The position numbers and the translations under genes were made by a program. The notes beneath the pieces are model-generated. The model saw only the letters and a program-made list of their open reading frames with translations. It had not been told where the DNA came from and made no database searches. A stretch of 64,000 nt of DNA, from NCBI GenBank assembly GCA_002292285.1, contig DBBP01000021.1, positions 62,001 through 126,000 on the forward strand. The letters are read 5' to 3'. This DNA is from Proteobacteria bacterium UBA981 (GTDB lineage: Bacteria; Pseudomonadota; Gammaproteobacteria; Ga0077536). Of the stretch, positions 1-8,592 are shown piece by piece; the stretch's first letter is position 1, and the number at the start of each line of letters is the position of its first letter.

Positions 1-395
1 GCTTCGCTGCTCGCGTTGAAAGCCATTTCCGGTGTAGTGGTGGTGCCAACAGTGACCAGGCCCGCTTTGCGCATGCGGCTCATGAGTTCGGTGTCGGCGT
101 CGAACTGGATGCCGGCCGCCAGCCGCGAACCCGCCGAAGTCTTCATGCCTTTGAAATGCATGCCGAACTCTTTAACCAGAAACGGCACGCCGCTAAACGG
201 GCCGGGCGATAAACCCCGACGGATCTCGGCCTGCGCTTCCTTACGCAGGACCTGCACAACACAGTTCAGTTCGGGGTTGAGCCGCTCGATGGCAGCAATC
301 GCGCAATCGACCAATTCCTGCGCCGAAACCTCGCGGCGCCGAACCAGATCGGCCAATCCCAGTCCGTCATAGCTGCTGTATTGTTCAATGCTCAT
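1..395 (-). CDS. Amidase (amidase-signature family), N-terminal part, cut by window edge
   Basis: Reading leftwards from an ATG at 395 gives 131 residues before the edge. The segment GVPFLVKE (residues 69-76) carries the invariant lysine (K75) that starts the Ser-cisSer-Lys triad of amidase-signature enzymes, and TTTPEMAFNASSE (119-131) matches the following conserved strand. The two catalytic serines lie outside the window. Family members hydrolyse linear or cyclic amides in the cytoplasm; the substrate cannot be told, and a GatA role is less likely because no gatB/gatC is seen. A GAGG stretch lies about 12 bases upstream of the ATG. Divergent from the TonB operon. Confidence 0.85.
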   Translation of the reverse strand, partial: MSIEQYSSYDGLGLADLVRRREVSAQELVDCAIAAIERLNPELNCVVQVLRKEAQAEIRRGLSPGPFSGVPFLVKEFGMHFKGMKTSAGSRLAAGIQFDADTELMSRMRKAGLVTVGTTTTPEMAFNASSE

Positions 396-831
396 TAGTT
401 CGATTTCCCTCGTTTCTGTTGCCCCAGCGCCGTGCGGCTACCGCGCAGGCTTGCTTAGCAGAGTATCGAAATTGCCTGTCGCGTGACAGGTCCGCGCCAC
501 ACCCGAGCCGTGTCCGCCGCGCGGCAACGGGTCAATGTCCTGCTTCGCTCCGCAAACAGCGATGCTGAGATTGTGGACAGACGCCCAAAACCTCATTCGC
601 AGCGTTGTTGCACATGCGATAGCGAGCCGAACGCTGTACTATTTCGGCGCTCAGATTCGATAACCTTCGCGCGAATTTCACCGTCGCCGTATGCCACCAC
701 GGCGCGTGTGAGGGTGAACCACGCGCCGGCGGTGACAACGGACTCTATTCAAGTTCCGGTTTCGCAACCGTACTGTCACTGTCGCTAATTGTCGGCCCCC
801 ACAGGGTGCCCAACGACGGGAAACTGCCTGG
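396..831. other. Intergenic region between amidase and TonB2 operon
   Basis: About 436 bases between two divergent genes. It must hold both promoters, but no convincing -35/-10 pair or dyad was recognised. Short open frames here have no recognisable protein character. Confidence 0.5.
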
Positions 832-1632
832 ATGATGACGTATTCGACCTTGAACGGTTGCAAGCCGCTGGCAATTGCGCTCACCACCCTCGTGGTCCTG
901 CTCGGCCCGTGCCACTTGCCCGCCCAGCAAACGATCGACGCGGTGACCGCTGTCGGCGAACAACGCATCGCAGAAGGCGTGAGCGCGCAGCGCGAAGTTG
1001 AGCGCATCAGTGACCGCACAACGACGCTTGAAAGCGAATACCGGCAAATCACTAAAGTGGTCGAAGGTCTGACTGTCTACAACGGACTGCTGCAAAAGCA
1101 GGTCGACAATCAGCTCGATGAGGTCGCCGCCCTGAGCGACTCCATTAATAAGGTCGCGCTAATCGAGCGCCAGATTGTGCCGTTGATGATGCAAATGATA
1201 GCGACCCTGGATGAGTTCGTCGGCCTTGACGTACCGTTCCTGCCGCAAGAACGCGCCAAACGAGTCGTCGGTCTGCAAACGATGATGGAACGCTCGGACG
1301 TCACCGCGGCCGAGAAGTTTCGCCGCATCATCGAAGCCTACCAAATCGAAAACGAATATGGCCGCACCATCGAGGCCTACAAAGGCAGTCTCAAACTTGA
1401 CGGCGGCAATCGGGAAGTCAACTTTCTGCGCCTTGGTCGCGTTGCCCTGCTCTACCAGACGGATGGCGGCGAGCTGACCGGTGCCTGGGATCAAGCCGCA
1501 GGCAGTTGGCACGAACTGGCGCCGGAAGTGTACAAACATGACGTTGCCAAAGGCCTGCGCGTGGCACGTAAACAGGTCGCGCCCGATCTGCTCGTGCTGC
1601 CGATACGAGCGCCGACGGAGGCATCACAGTGA
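832..1632 (+). CDS. DUF3450 periplasmic protein of the TonB2/TtpC system
   Basis: A 266-residue exported protein, first gene of a six-gene TonB operon. A signal peptide spans about residues 1-31 (hydrophobic ALTTLVVLL, cleavage near LPA-Q). The mature part starts with a long charged helix, probably coiled coil (about 35-130), followed by a globular part; this is the DUF3450 pattern. In Vibrio cholerae the same family (VC1548) heads the tonB2 operon, so a periplasmic accessory role in energising outer-membrane transporters is inferred. Its TGA overlaps the GTG of ttpC (GTGA), which points to translational coupling. ATG codons at 832 and 835 are both possible starts; the Shine-Dalgarno is weak. 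Confidence 0.85.
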   Translation: MMTYSTLNGCKPLAIALTTLVVLLGPCHLPAQQTIDAVTAVGEQRIAEGVSAQREVERISDRTTTLESEYRQITKVVEGLTVYNGLLQKQVDNQLDEVAALSDSINKVALIERQIVPLMMQMIATLDEFVGLDVPFLPQERAKRVVGLQTMMERSDVTAAEKFRRIIEAYQIENEYGRTIEAYKGSLKLDGGNREVNFLRLGRVALLYQTDGGELTGAWDQAAGSWHELAPEVYKHDVAKGLRVARKQVAPDLLVLPIRAPTEASQ

Positions 1633-2999
1633 TTCGCGCACGTCTCGGCATCCTGCTCACATTGCTGTTGGCTGCACTCCCGTCAAGCTATGCGGCGGAG
1701 TCTTTATCACTTGATGCGCTGCTCGAGAAAGTCAAAGCAGGGCGCGTTCAGGATAGCCAGGAGAATGCCGCCCGAATTGCGACGTTCATGGCCAATCAAT
1801 TACGCCAGAAAGAATTGTTTGAGCAGGCCAAGCAACAACAGGCCGCCAGCGAGGCGCGCTCCAAGGCGCTCGAGGTGAGCTTCGAGGACAACGATGCGCG
1901 TATCGTCGAACTCGAGCTCGCACTCGAAGAACGGCTGGGTTCGCTGAAAGAATTGTTTGGCGTGTTGCAGCAGGCGGCAGGCGATGCGCGCGGTCAGTTC
2001 GAGAACTCACTGACCCATGTCCAGTTCCCTGAACGCGTCGAGTTTTTAAGTGATCTGGCACAAAAGATGGGCCAAACCAGCCGTTTGGCCTCGATCGAAG
2101 AGATTGAACAGCTGTGGTTCGAGCTGCAGCGCGAGATGACTGAGTCCGGCAAGGTTGTGCGCTTTGCCACCAAGGTCATCGATGCCGGCGGCAATGAAGT
2201 TGAACGCGACGTGATTCGCATCGGTGCGTTTAATGTCGTTGCCGACGACAAGTACCTGCAGTTTGTGCCAGAAACCGGACGCCTCATCGAACTCAGCCGT
2301 CAGCCGCAAGCCCGTTATCTCGACAAGCTTGCGGCGCTCGCCGGTAGCATTACCGGCCCACACCCAATCGGTATCGACCCCTCGCGCGGACAAATCCTGT
2401 CACTGCTCGTGCAAACGCCGAACCTGCGCGAACGGATCGAGCAGGGCGGCGTGGTCGGCTATGTGATTCTCGCACTCGGCGCGATAGCGCTCGTCATCGC
2501 GCTCGAACGCCTGCTGGTACTGACCATCACGGGTCTGCGCGTCGGCGCCCAAACGCGCAATCTGGACCAACCGACGAACAATCCGCTGGGGCGCATCCTG
2601 CAGGTTTACCACGCCAATCCGAACAGCGATATCGAAACGCTCGAGCTCAAGTTGTCGGAGGCGATCCTGCGCGAATCGCCGAAAATCAACCGGCTGTTAA
2701 TCGTATTGAAAATTATCTCAGTCGTCGCGCCTCTGCTCGGCCTGCTGGGGACGGTTACCGGAATGATCATCACGTTCCAGGCCATCACGCTGTTCGGCAC
2801 CGGCGATCCGAAACTGATGGCCGGCGGTATTTCGCAGGCCCTGGTCACTACGGTCCTCGGTTTGAGTGTGGCAATCCCGACGGTGCTGCTTCACACACTG
2901 GTGGCAGCGCGTGCGCGACGCCTGAACCAGATCCTCGAACAGCAGGCGGCCGGCATGGTCGCCGTCCAATCCGAGCGCCAGCACGAGCCGGCGGCCTGA
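1629..2999 (+). CDS. ttpC: TtpC-like long MotA/TolQ/ExbB proton channel protein
   Basis: 456 residues, much longer than a classical ExbB. A signal peptide (residues 1-23, ending SYA) leads into a periplasmic alpha-helical region (about 25-270) with strong coiled-coil character. Then follow a membrane segment near 275-300, a cytoplasmic loop, and the two characteristic MotA/TolQ/ExbB helices containing LLGLLGTVTGM (about 360-372) and LGLSVAIPTVLLH. This architecture is that of TtpC, the extra component essential to Vibrio-type TonB2 systems, which works with ExbB2, ExbD2 and TonB2 in the inner membrane. GTG start, overlapping the upstream stop by four bases. Confidence 0.9.
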   Translation: MIRARLGILLTLLLAALPSSYAAESLSLDALLEKVKAGRVQDSQENAARIATFMANQLRQKELFEQAKQQQAASEARSKALEVSFEDNDARIVELELALEERLGSLKELFGVLQQAAGDARGQFENSLTHVQFPERVEFLSDLAQKMGQTSRLASIEEIEQLWFELQREMTESGKVVRFATKVIDAGGNEVERDVIRIGAFNVVADDKYLQFVPETGRLIELSRQPQARYLDKLAALAGSITGPHPIGIDPSRGQILSLLVQTPNLRERIEQGGVVGYVILALGAIALVIALERLLVLTITGLRVGAQTRNLDQPTNNPLGRILQVYHANPNSDIETLELKLSEAILRESPKINRLLIVLKIISVVAPLLGLLGTVTGMIITFQAITLFGTGDPKLMAGGISQALVTTVLGLSVAIPTVLLHTLVAARARRLNQILEQQAAGMVAVQSERQHEPAA

Positions 3000-3005
3000 C
3001 GGCGG

Positions 3006-3542
3006 GTGGAGACGCTGTTCTACTACGTCCCGCCGCTTGAGGCGATACGCGACTTTTTCGAGCTGGGCGGTCAGGTACTGTTCCTGATTGCCCTTATAAC
3101 GCTCGCGATGTGGGCGTTGATCTTCGAACGAGCGCTGTACCTGCGCATTCGCTACCCGGCCGTCGCCCGCGCCGCTGTCGACAACTGGGATTCTCGGGCA
3201 GAGCGTATCTCATGGCACGCGCACCAGATTCGCGAATATCTGATTTCCTCCGTCAGTCAGGAACTCGAGCGCAACATGCCGATGATCCAGACTTGTGTGG
3301 CGCTGTGTCCGTTGCTGGGTTTGCTCGGCACGGTAACCGGCATGATCGAAGTATTTGAAGTCATGGCCATCTCAGGCTCGGGTAATCCACGCTCGATGGC
3401 GGCCGGCGTTTCGAAAGCCACGGTACCCACCATGGCTGGCATGGTGGCGGCCTTATCCGGGGTGGCGATGAATGCCTGGCTACAACGCACGGTGGTGCGA
3501 GAGCGTGCTTTGCTCAGCGACCACATGACGATGGACCACTGA
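3006..3542 (+). CDS. exbB: ExbB2-type proton channel subunit
   Basis: 178 residues with three membrane helices (about 21-40, 93-116 and 140-160). The second holds the family hallmark LLGLLGTVTGM. The length matches the short ExbB2 of TonB2 systems rather than E. coli ExbB (244 residues). With ExbD it forms the proton-motive-force-driven motor that energises TonB in the inner membrane. GTG start six bases after the ttpC stop. Followed 11 bases later by exbD in the canonical order. Confidence 0.92.
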   Translation: METLFYYVPPLEAIRDFFELGGQVLFLIALITLAMWALIFERALYLRIRYPAVARAAVDNWDSRAERISWHAHQIREYLISSVSQELERNMPMIQTCVALCPLLGLLGTVTGMIEVFEVMAISGSGNPRSMAAGVSKATVPTMAGMVAALSGVAMNAWLQRTVVRERALLSDHMTMDH

Positions 3543-3553
3543 AGGAACGCACT

Positions 3554-3964
3554 GTGAGACGAACGTTTGCACGCGCGACAACTGAAGAAGACGACACCGC
3601 CATCGACATCACTCCGATGCTGGACGTGGTGTTCATTATGCTGATTTTCTTTATCGTCACGGCGACGTTTGTCAAAGAAGCAGGCATCGATGTGAATCGG
3701 CCCGACGCGGCAACTGCGGTGAAACAGGAGAAAGCGAACATCCTCGTCGCCATCAATGAACACAACGAGATCTGGATTGATCGGCGCCAGGTCGACATCC
3801 GTGCCGTGCGCCCCAACATCGAACGCCTGCACGCGGAGAACCCGCAAGGGTCGGTGGTGATTCAGGCAGACAAAGAATCGAAAACCGAAACCCTGATTAA
3901 GGTCATGGATGCGGCCCGTTCGGCCGGCGTATTGAATGTTGCCATCGCGGCCCAGGAACCTTAA
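3554..3964 (+). CDS. exbD: ExbD biopolymer transport protein
   Basis: 136 residues: short cytoplasmic N-terminus, one membrane helix (about 21-41) and a periplasmic domain. The helix begins DITPMLDVVFIMLIFF; D24 corresponds to the proton-carrying aspartate of ExbD/TolR (Asp25 in E. coli ExbD). Forms the stator complex with ExbB. GTG start preceded by AAGGAACG. Lies between exbB and tonB in the same operon. Confidence 0.93.
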   Translation: MRRTFARATTEEDDTAIDITPMLDVVFIMLIFFIVTATFVKEAGIDVNRPDAATAVKQEKANILVAINEHNEIWIDRRQVDIRAVRPNIERLHAENPQGSVVIQADKESKTETLIKVMDAARSAGVLNVAIAAQEP

Positions 3965-3975
3965 GGCCCGCATGA

Positions 3976-4629
3976 GTGGCTGAGCAGACTTTATTCAAAC
4001 CGGCGAGCGACCGCGCCTACATAATGCGCATGGCGGCAGCCCTGTTAATTGGCGCGCTGGTCACGCTGGCGTTGTTCTGGGTGATGCAATACCTCATTGC
4101 CAGTGCAGATCGTGAGTATCACGAGACACGGCGCGGCGCGCTGGTCGATTTCGTCCGCCTGAAACGCGATGAAGTCATTGAGCGACGCCAGATCAAACCA
4201 CGCAAACCGCCCGCACCCAAAGCACCACCACCGCAACCGCCAACGCCCAAGCTCGATGAGATGAAGCCAAGTGCAGAGAAGATTGCTATCGGCGCTGTGC
4301 CCGTGCAAACGGATATTGATTTGTCATCCGGCGGTTTCAGCCTGGGCGTAGGCGAAGGCGACTATTTGCCAATCGTTAAGGTCGCGCCGATTTATCCACA
4401 ACGCGCACTAAGCCGAGGCATCGAGGGGCACTGCATTGTCGAGTTTACCGTGACCCGCGTAGGGACGACGCGCGACGTTGTGGCGCGCAAGGGAGAGTGC
4501 AGCAGTGCGTTCAAAAAGGCCTCGGTAGCGGCCGCGCTAAAGTTCAAGTACAAACCGCGTGTCGTCAACGGCGAGGCGATCGAGGTGGCGGGCGTGCGTA
4601 ATAAATTCACCTTCAAGATCGAAGACTAA
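3976..4629 (+). CDS. tonB: TonB energy transducer (TonB2 type)
   Basis: 217 residues. One N-terminal membrane anchor (about 17-40), a proline/lysine-rich periplasmic spacer (about 74-97, with KPPAPKAPPPQPP), and a C-terminal TonB domain (about 130-217) with the conserved APIYPQRAL segment around Y140-P141. It reaches across the periplasm to the TonB box of outer-membrane receptors; no such receptor gene is in the window. GTG start at 3976; the nearby ATG at 3972 is in another frame and stops after three codons. Short spacer typical of TonB2. Confidence 0.92.
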   Translation: MAEQTLFKPASDRAYIMRMAAALLIGALVTLALFWVMQYLIASADREYHETRRGALVDFVRLKRDEVIERRQIKPRKPPAPKAPPPQPPTPKLDEMKPSAEKIAIGAVPVQTDIDLSSGGFSLGVGEGDYLPIVKVAPIYPQRALSRGIEGHCIVEFTVTRVGTTRDVVARKGECSSAFKKASVAAALKFKYKPRVVNGEAIEVAGVRNKFTFKIED

Positions 4630-4631
4630 CA

Positions 4632-5942
4632 ATGCGGGCACGAACCATCTGGCTGGTACTGCTCATGCTAATGAGCGTCGCCCGTGCTTACGGAGCCGAT
4701 GCCGATGTCGGCAAGGACGAGACACGGCTGACCGCTGCCATGAGCCAGGCTGTCTACGACGGTTTACAAGCGGCGCAAACGGTTATCGAGGCGAAACAGT
4801 TTGCCGATGGACTGGGCCAGCTACAGAAACTACGCGAGCGCAAGAATCTGTCCAGCTACGAGAATGCGCAAATTTGGAATCTCACCGCATACACCTACTA
4901 CCTTCGAGAAGATTACAAACAATCGATTGACGCCTATAACCATGTTCTCGAACAAGCCGGTCTGCCGCCCGGCTTATTGCAAAGTACGCTCAAAACATTG
5001 AGCCAACTGTATTTCACCGTCGAAGATTACAACGGTGCACTGAGCACCGTCGATCGCTTGATCGAAGTTGTGCCCTCACCGAGCGCCGATGTTTATATGC
5101 TGAAGGGGCAAGCGCATTTCCAACTCGAGCAATACCGACAGGCGTTGGCCCCGATCAAGACCGGCATCGACCAATACGCTGCGCTCGGCAAGAAACCGCA
5201 GGAAAACTGGTTGCTGTTGCTACGCGTGTGCTACTACGAGCTAGCCGACTTCGACGGCATGCTGGTGGTCCTGAAGCAACTCATCCAGCTCTACCCGAAA
5301 GACAGTTACATACTGACGCTAGCTGGTGTGTACAGCGAGCTTGGCGATACCGAGAAACAACTCGCACTGACCGAAGCGCTGCTCGAGATGGGCCGCATCA
5401 GCGAACCTTCGCATATCGTCAATCTCGCCAATCTCTATCTCGTGCATGGCTTGCCTTACAAGGCTGCGCAGCTACTCAATGCGGAGATTGATCAAGGCCG
5501 CGTAGCGGGGAATGAACGAAATCTGCGTCTGCTATCGCAGGCCTGGTATCAGGCCCGGGAGGATGCCAGAGCATTGCCGCCACTGGCCCGTGCCGCCGCA
5601 ATTTCCGACGACGGCGAACTTTACGTACGCCTCGCGCAATCACATATCAATCTCGAACAATGGTCTGATGCGATCGCGGCGGTACGTAAGGGCATCGATA
5701 AAGGCGGGGTAGAACGACTCGATACGGCGCACCTGATGTTAGGCATGGCATTGTTCAACGAACGCAAGTTGGTCGCCGCGCGGCACGCCTTTAGTCAGGC
5801 GGTGACCGATCGACGCAGCGCGAGAGCGGCGCGCCAATGGCTCAGTTATGTTGATAGCGAGATGACTCGCGCATCGAGTTTCGAACAAACTGTGCCCGCA
5901 CAGCAACGCCGCTTGCAGGATGCCATTCTCGACCAGTTGTAG
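4632..5942 (+). CDS. TPR-repeat periplasmic protein of the TonB2 operon
   Basis: 436 residues with a signal peptide (about 1-22, ending AYGA) and tandem tetratricopeptide-like helical repeats through most of the chain (for example the stretches near 80-120, 150-190 and 330-400). Begins two bases after the tonB stop, so it belongs to the operon. A TPR protein is the usual last gene in this operon type (VC1543 in V. cholerae). Its role is inferred to be a periplasmic scaffold or regulator of the TonB2/TtpC machine; the reaction, if any, is unknown. Confidence 0.85.
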   Translation: MRARTIWLVLLMLMSVARAYGADADVGKDETRLTAAMSQAVYDGLQAAQTVIEAKQFADGLGQLQKLRERKNLSSYENAQIWNLTAYTYYLREDYKQSIDAYNHVLEQAGLPPGLLQSTLKTLSQLYFTVEDYNGALSTVDRLIEVVPSPSADVYMLKGQAHFQLEQYRQALAPIKTGIDQYAALGKKPQENWLLLLRVCYYELADFDGMLVVLKQLIQLYPKDSYILTLAGVYSELGDTEKQLALTEALLEMGRISEPSHIVNLANLYLVHGLPYKAAQLLNAEIDQGRVAGNERNLRLLSQAWYQAREDARALPPLARAAAISDDGELYVRLAQSHINLEQWSDAIAAVRKGIDKGGVERLDTAHLMLGMALFNERKLVAARHAFSQAVTDRRSARAARQWLSYVDSEMTRASSFEQTVPAQQRRLQDAILDQL

Positions 5943-6050
5943 TACGAGTCGGCTGTGCTTGTCCGACATTGGCGCTCGCCGCGCGTGACCCTCATCTGAT
6001 ACGGTTGCGGCGCGCCACACGAATCGCAGGAGCGAGTGTCAGAGGGAAAC

Positions 6051-7256
6051 ATGGCCGAAGGTGACCGCAGACAATTTTTTCGCCGCGTGCGTACAACACT
6101 GGCCGGTGCGGCGGCGGCCGTTGCAGCGCCAGCGGGGTTCACTCTCGACACGACGAAAGTACAAGGTGCCGTGGCGCGCGAATACGGCGCGCGCTCGCGC
6201 TACGAAACGCTTAAACGCTGGATCACGCCGGCGCGTTTCCTCGGCAGCACGGCCTCGTGGACACCGCTTGGCGAGCTGAACGGCATTATCACACCCTCGT
6301 CACTCCACTACGAAAGGCATCATGGCGGTGTACCCGATATCGACCCGGCCAGCCATCAGTTCCTCATTCACGGGCTGGTCGAGCGACCGCTGGTTTTTTC
6401 ACTGGCGCAACTGCAGCGCTTTCCGATCACCCAGCGCATTTGTTTTCTCGAATGTTCCGGTAACAGCTATACCGAATGGCGCACACCAAGCGCCCCGAGC
6501 GTACAGCGGTCGCATGGGCTGACGTCGTGCAGCGAATGGAGCGGTGTGCGCTTGAAAACCTTGCTCGCGGAAGCTGGCGTTATGACTGAGGCGAGTTGGG
6601 TGGTTGCCGAAGGTGCCGATGGCGCGGCGATGACCCGGAGTATTCCGCTCGCTAAATGCCTGGACGATGTGCTGGTCGCCTACGCGCAGAATGGCGAAGC
6701 ATTGCGCCCTGAACAAGGTTATCCGCTGCGCCTCATCGTGCCTGGTTTCGAGGGCAGCATTAATGTGAAATGGTTAAGACGGCTGAAGATCGTCGACCAA
6801 CCGTATTACTCGCGCGAAGAAACCTCCAAATACACCGACCTGCTGCCTGACGGCAGGGCGCGTGAGTTCACATTCACGATGGAGGCGAAATCCGTAATCA
6901 CCGCGCCCTCCGCTGGCATGCGTTTGAGCGGCGCAGGCTTTCATGAGGTTCGCGGGCTCGCCTGGTCCGGGCGCGGCGCGATCACACGCGTTGAAGTGAG
7001 TGCCGACGGCGGCGAACACTGGCAAGACGCGACCTTGCACGGCCCAGTGCTACCGATATGTCACACCCGGTTTACCTGCCCTTGGGAGTGGGACGGCACG
7101 CCGACGGCGCTCCTCAGCCGCTGCACCGACGAGACCGGTTACGTGCAGCCGACCCGAGAACAGTTGCGCAGTGTGAGAGGAGACAAATCCTTCTATCACT
7201 ACAACGGTATTCAAAGCTGGCGAATCGGCGCCGATGGCACGGTGACGAATGGGTGA
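6051..7256 (+). CDS. soxC: SoxC-like sulfite dehydrogenase, molybdopterin subunit
   Basis: Sulfite-oxidase-family protein of about 401 residues. The N-terminus carries a twin-arginine signal (DRRQFFRR then an alanine-rich hydrophobic stretch), so it is exported folded with its cofactor. FLECSGN contains the cysteine that ligates molybdenum. The C-terminal Mo-co dimerisation domain is recognisable by WSGRGAITRVEVSADGG. SoxC with SoxD oxidises sulfane sulfur on SoxY in thiosulfate oxidation. ATG at 6051 follows GAGGG; an upstream GTG at 6036 in the same frame has AGGAG only three bases before it. The end overlaps soxD by eight bases. No soxXYZAB genes are in the window, so the physiological substrate is open. 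Confidence 0.85.
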   Translation: MAEGDRRQFFRRVRTTLAGAAAAVAAPAGFTLDTTKVQGAVAREYGARSRYETLKRWITPARFLGSTASWTPLGELNGIITPSSLHYERHHGGVPDIDPASHQFLIHGLVERPLVFSLAQLQRFPITQRICFLECSGNSYTEWRTPSAPSVQRSHGLTSCSEWSGVRLKTLLAEAGVMTEASWVVAEGADGAAMTRSIPLAKCLDDVLVAYAQNGEALRPEQGYPLRLIVPGFEGSINVKWLRRLKIVDQPYYSREETSKYTDLLPDGRAREFTFTMEAKSVITAPSAGMRLSGAGFHEVRGLAWSGRGAITRVEVSADGGEHWQDATLHGPVLPICHTRFTCPWEWDGTPTALLSRCTDETGYVQPTREQLRSVRGDKSFYHYNGIQSWRIGADGTVTNG

Positions 7257-7863
7257 CGCTCGTCGAAGTTCCCGTCATGACCGAAAACGCGCCAGGCGAC
7301 GGGCAATCGTACGGCATTGGCCCATCACCCTCATTCTCCTGACTGCCGCGGTGGTGAACACCGTCAACGCAGATGGTGAACACCAGCTGTTCTACGGTTT
7401 GGGTAAAGCCGCACCGGCCGATCTCATCGCACGATGGGATATTGCCATCGGTCCGCGCGGTGACGAGTTGCCGACCGGGCACGGCACCGCAGTCGAAGGC
7501 GCGGTGCTGTACGCACTACAGTGCGCGTACTGCCATGGTACCAATGGCCACGAAGGCCCCGACCCCGTGCTCGTTGGCGGGCGCGGCAGTCTCGCCACAT
7601 CATCGCCGGTACTCACCATTGGTAGCTATTGGCCTTACGCAACAACCTTGTTCGACTATATCAATCGGGCCATGCCGTTTGTCGGGCCGGGGTCATTAAA
7701 GGCTAACGACGTCTACGCGTTGAGCGCCTATCTGCTTCACGCGAACGGCATCGTTGCTGAAGACGAAGTGATGGATCGCGATAGTTTGCCAAAAGTGCAG
7801 ATGCCGAATCGCAGTGGGTTTATTCCCGACGCGCGTCCCGATACGGGTGCACAGCAACCGTAA
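7249..7863 (+). CDS. soxD: SoxD-like c-type cytochrome, electron acceptor of SoxC
   Basis: 204 residues, overlapping the soxC end. After an arginine-rich N-terminus comes a hydrophobic export segment (about 24-41). One haem-binding motif, CAYCH (92-96), is present, with M142 in AMPF as the likely distal ligand. It has a single haem, as in one-haem SoxD-like cytochromes, and is shorter than the two-domain SoxD of Paracoccus. It would take electrons from the molybdenum subunit in the periplasm. The partner relation rests on overlap and family pairing. Confidence 0.82.
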   Translation: MGDARRSSRHDRKRARRRAIVRHWPITLILLTAAVVNTVNADGEHQLFYGLGKAAPADLIARWDIAIGPRGDELPTGHGTAVEGAVLYALQCAYCHGTNGHEGPDPVLVGGRGSLATSSPVLTIGSYWPYATTLFDYINRAMPFVGPGSLKANDVYALSAYLLHANGIVAEDEVMDRDSLPKVQMPNRSGFIPDARPDTGAQQP

Positions 7864-7956
7864 GTTGGGCCTCCACAAAAGCGTTGAACTTTGGCGCGCA
7901 TCGCTCTCTCTTTGCTGCACCACGAACGGACAGGAATTCGACGGGCATAGGGCACC

Positions 7957-8484
7957 ATGAGCATCAATACCTTAAAGACGAGTGCCGGCTTCCTGGCAAC
8001 CATGCTGCGCAAAATCGGTGTGTTAAAACTTCCCAGTGAATCTATTGAGGAGGTGTTCAACTACCTGGCGATCTCCGAATCGTTGTATACCTCGGGGCAA
8101 CCGTCAGAATCCGAACTCGCGTTGGTCGCAGCATCGGGATTCACCACGGTCGTCAACCTTGCGCCGCATAACGCCGAGAATTCGCTGCAAGATGAAGCTG
8201 GGGTCGTTAACGGACTCGGACTTGAATACATCCACATGCCGGTCGATTTCAAGCGCCCCACCACAGAAGATTTCAGCGAGTTCGCGCAGATCATGACCAG
8301 ACTTGCGGAGCGCAAGGTGTGGGTTCATTGCGCCGCAAACATGCGTGTATCCGCTTTTGTTTATCGCTACCGAGTTCAGGTTCGTGGCGACGATATGGAG
8401 ACCGCCGCCAACGATCTGCGTGAGATTTGGCAGCCGTTCGGTGTGTGGAAAACGTTTATTGACGCGGCAAACAAGAGCGGCTGA
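7957..8484 (+). CDS. DUF442-like / protein tyrosine phosphatase-fold protein
   Basis: 175 residues. The segment NLAPHNAENSLQDE and the active-site-like loop HCAANMR (H124, C125, R130) place it in the phosphatase-fold group around DUF442 (the Blh N-terminal domain). The cysteine-to-arginine spacing is four residues, as in DUF442 and unlike the five of classical dual-specificity phosphatases. An earlier SGQPSESEL segment is also typical. Activity could be phosphatase or sulfur transfer; neither is shown. Stands alone between soxD and a palindromic repeat. Confidence 0.75.
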   Translation: MSINTLKTSAGFLATMLRKIGVLKLPSESIEEVFNYLAISESLYTSGQPSESELALVAASGFTTVVNLAPHNAENSLQDEAGVVNGLGLEYIHMPVDFKRPTTEDFSEFAQIMTRLAERKVWVHCAANMRVSAFVYRYRVQVRGDDMETAANDLREIWQPFGVWKTFIDAANKSG

Positions 8485-8516
8485 AGAATCGGCGACCCCG
8501 AAGAAAGCGTACACCC

Positions 8517-8573
8517 AATTCGGGGACAGTTACTGTATTTCCGCACTGGAAATACAGTGACTGTCCCCGAATT
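8517..8573. repeat. 57-bp palindromic repeat, copy 1
   Basis: Arms of 26 bases (8517-8542 and 8548-8573) flank a 5-base loop. The outer half starts AATTCGGGGACAG and the other arm ends CTGTCCCCGAATT. The arms differ at one position. The same element occurs at 26088 and 26737. It lies between convergent genes and could also act as a bidirectional terminator. It resembles dispersed REP-like palindromes; that assignment is inference. Confidence 0.9.
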
Positions 8574-8592
8574 TGTTAGCAGCTGAATTGCG

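Noticed and set aside
3257..3973. Minus-strand open frame of 238 codons
   Set aside because: Antisense to exbB and exbD, which are certain; no recognisable domain.
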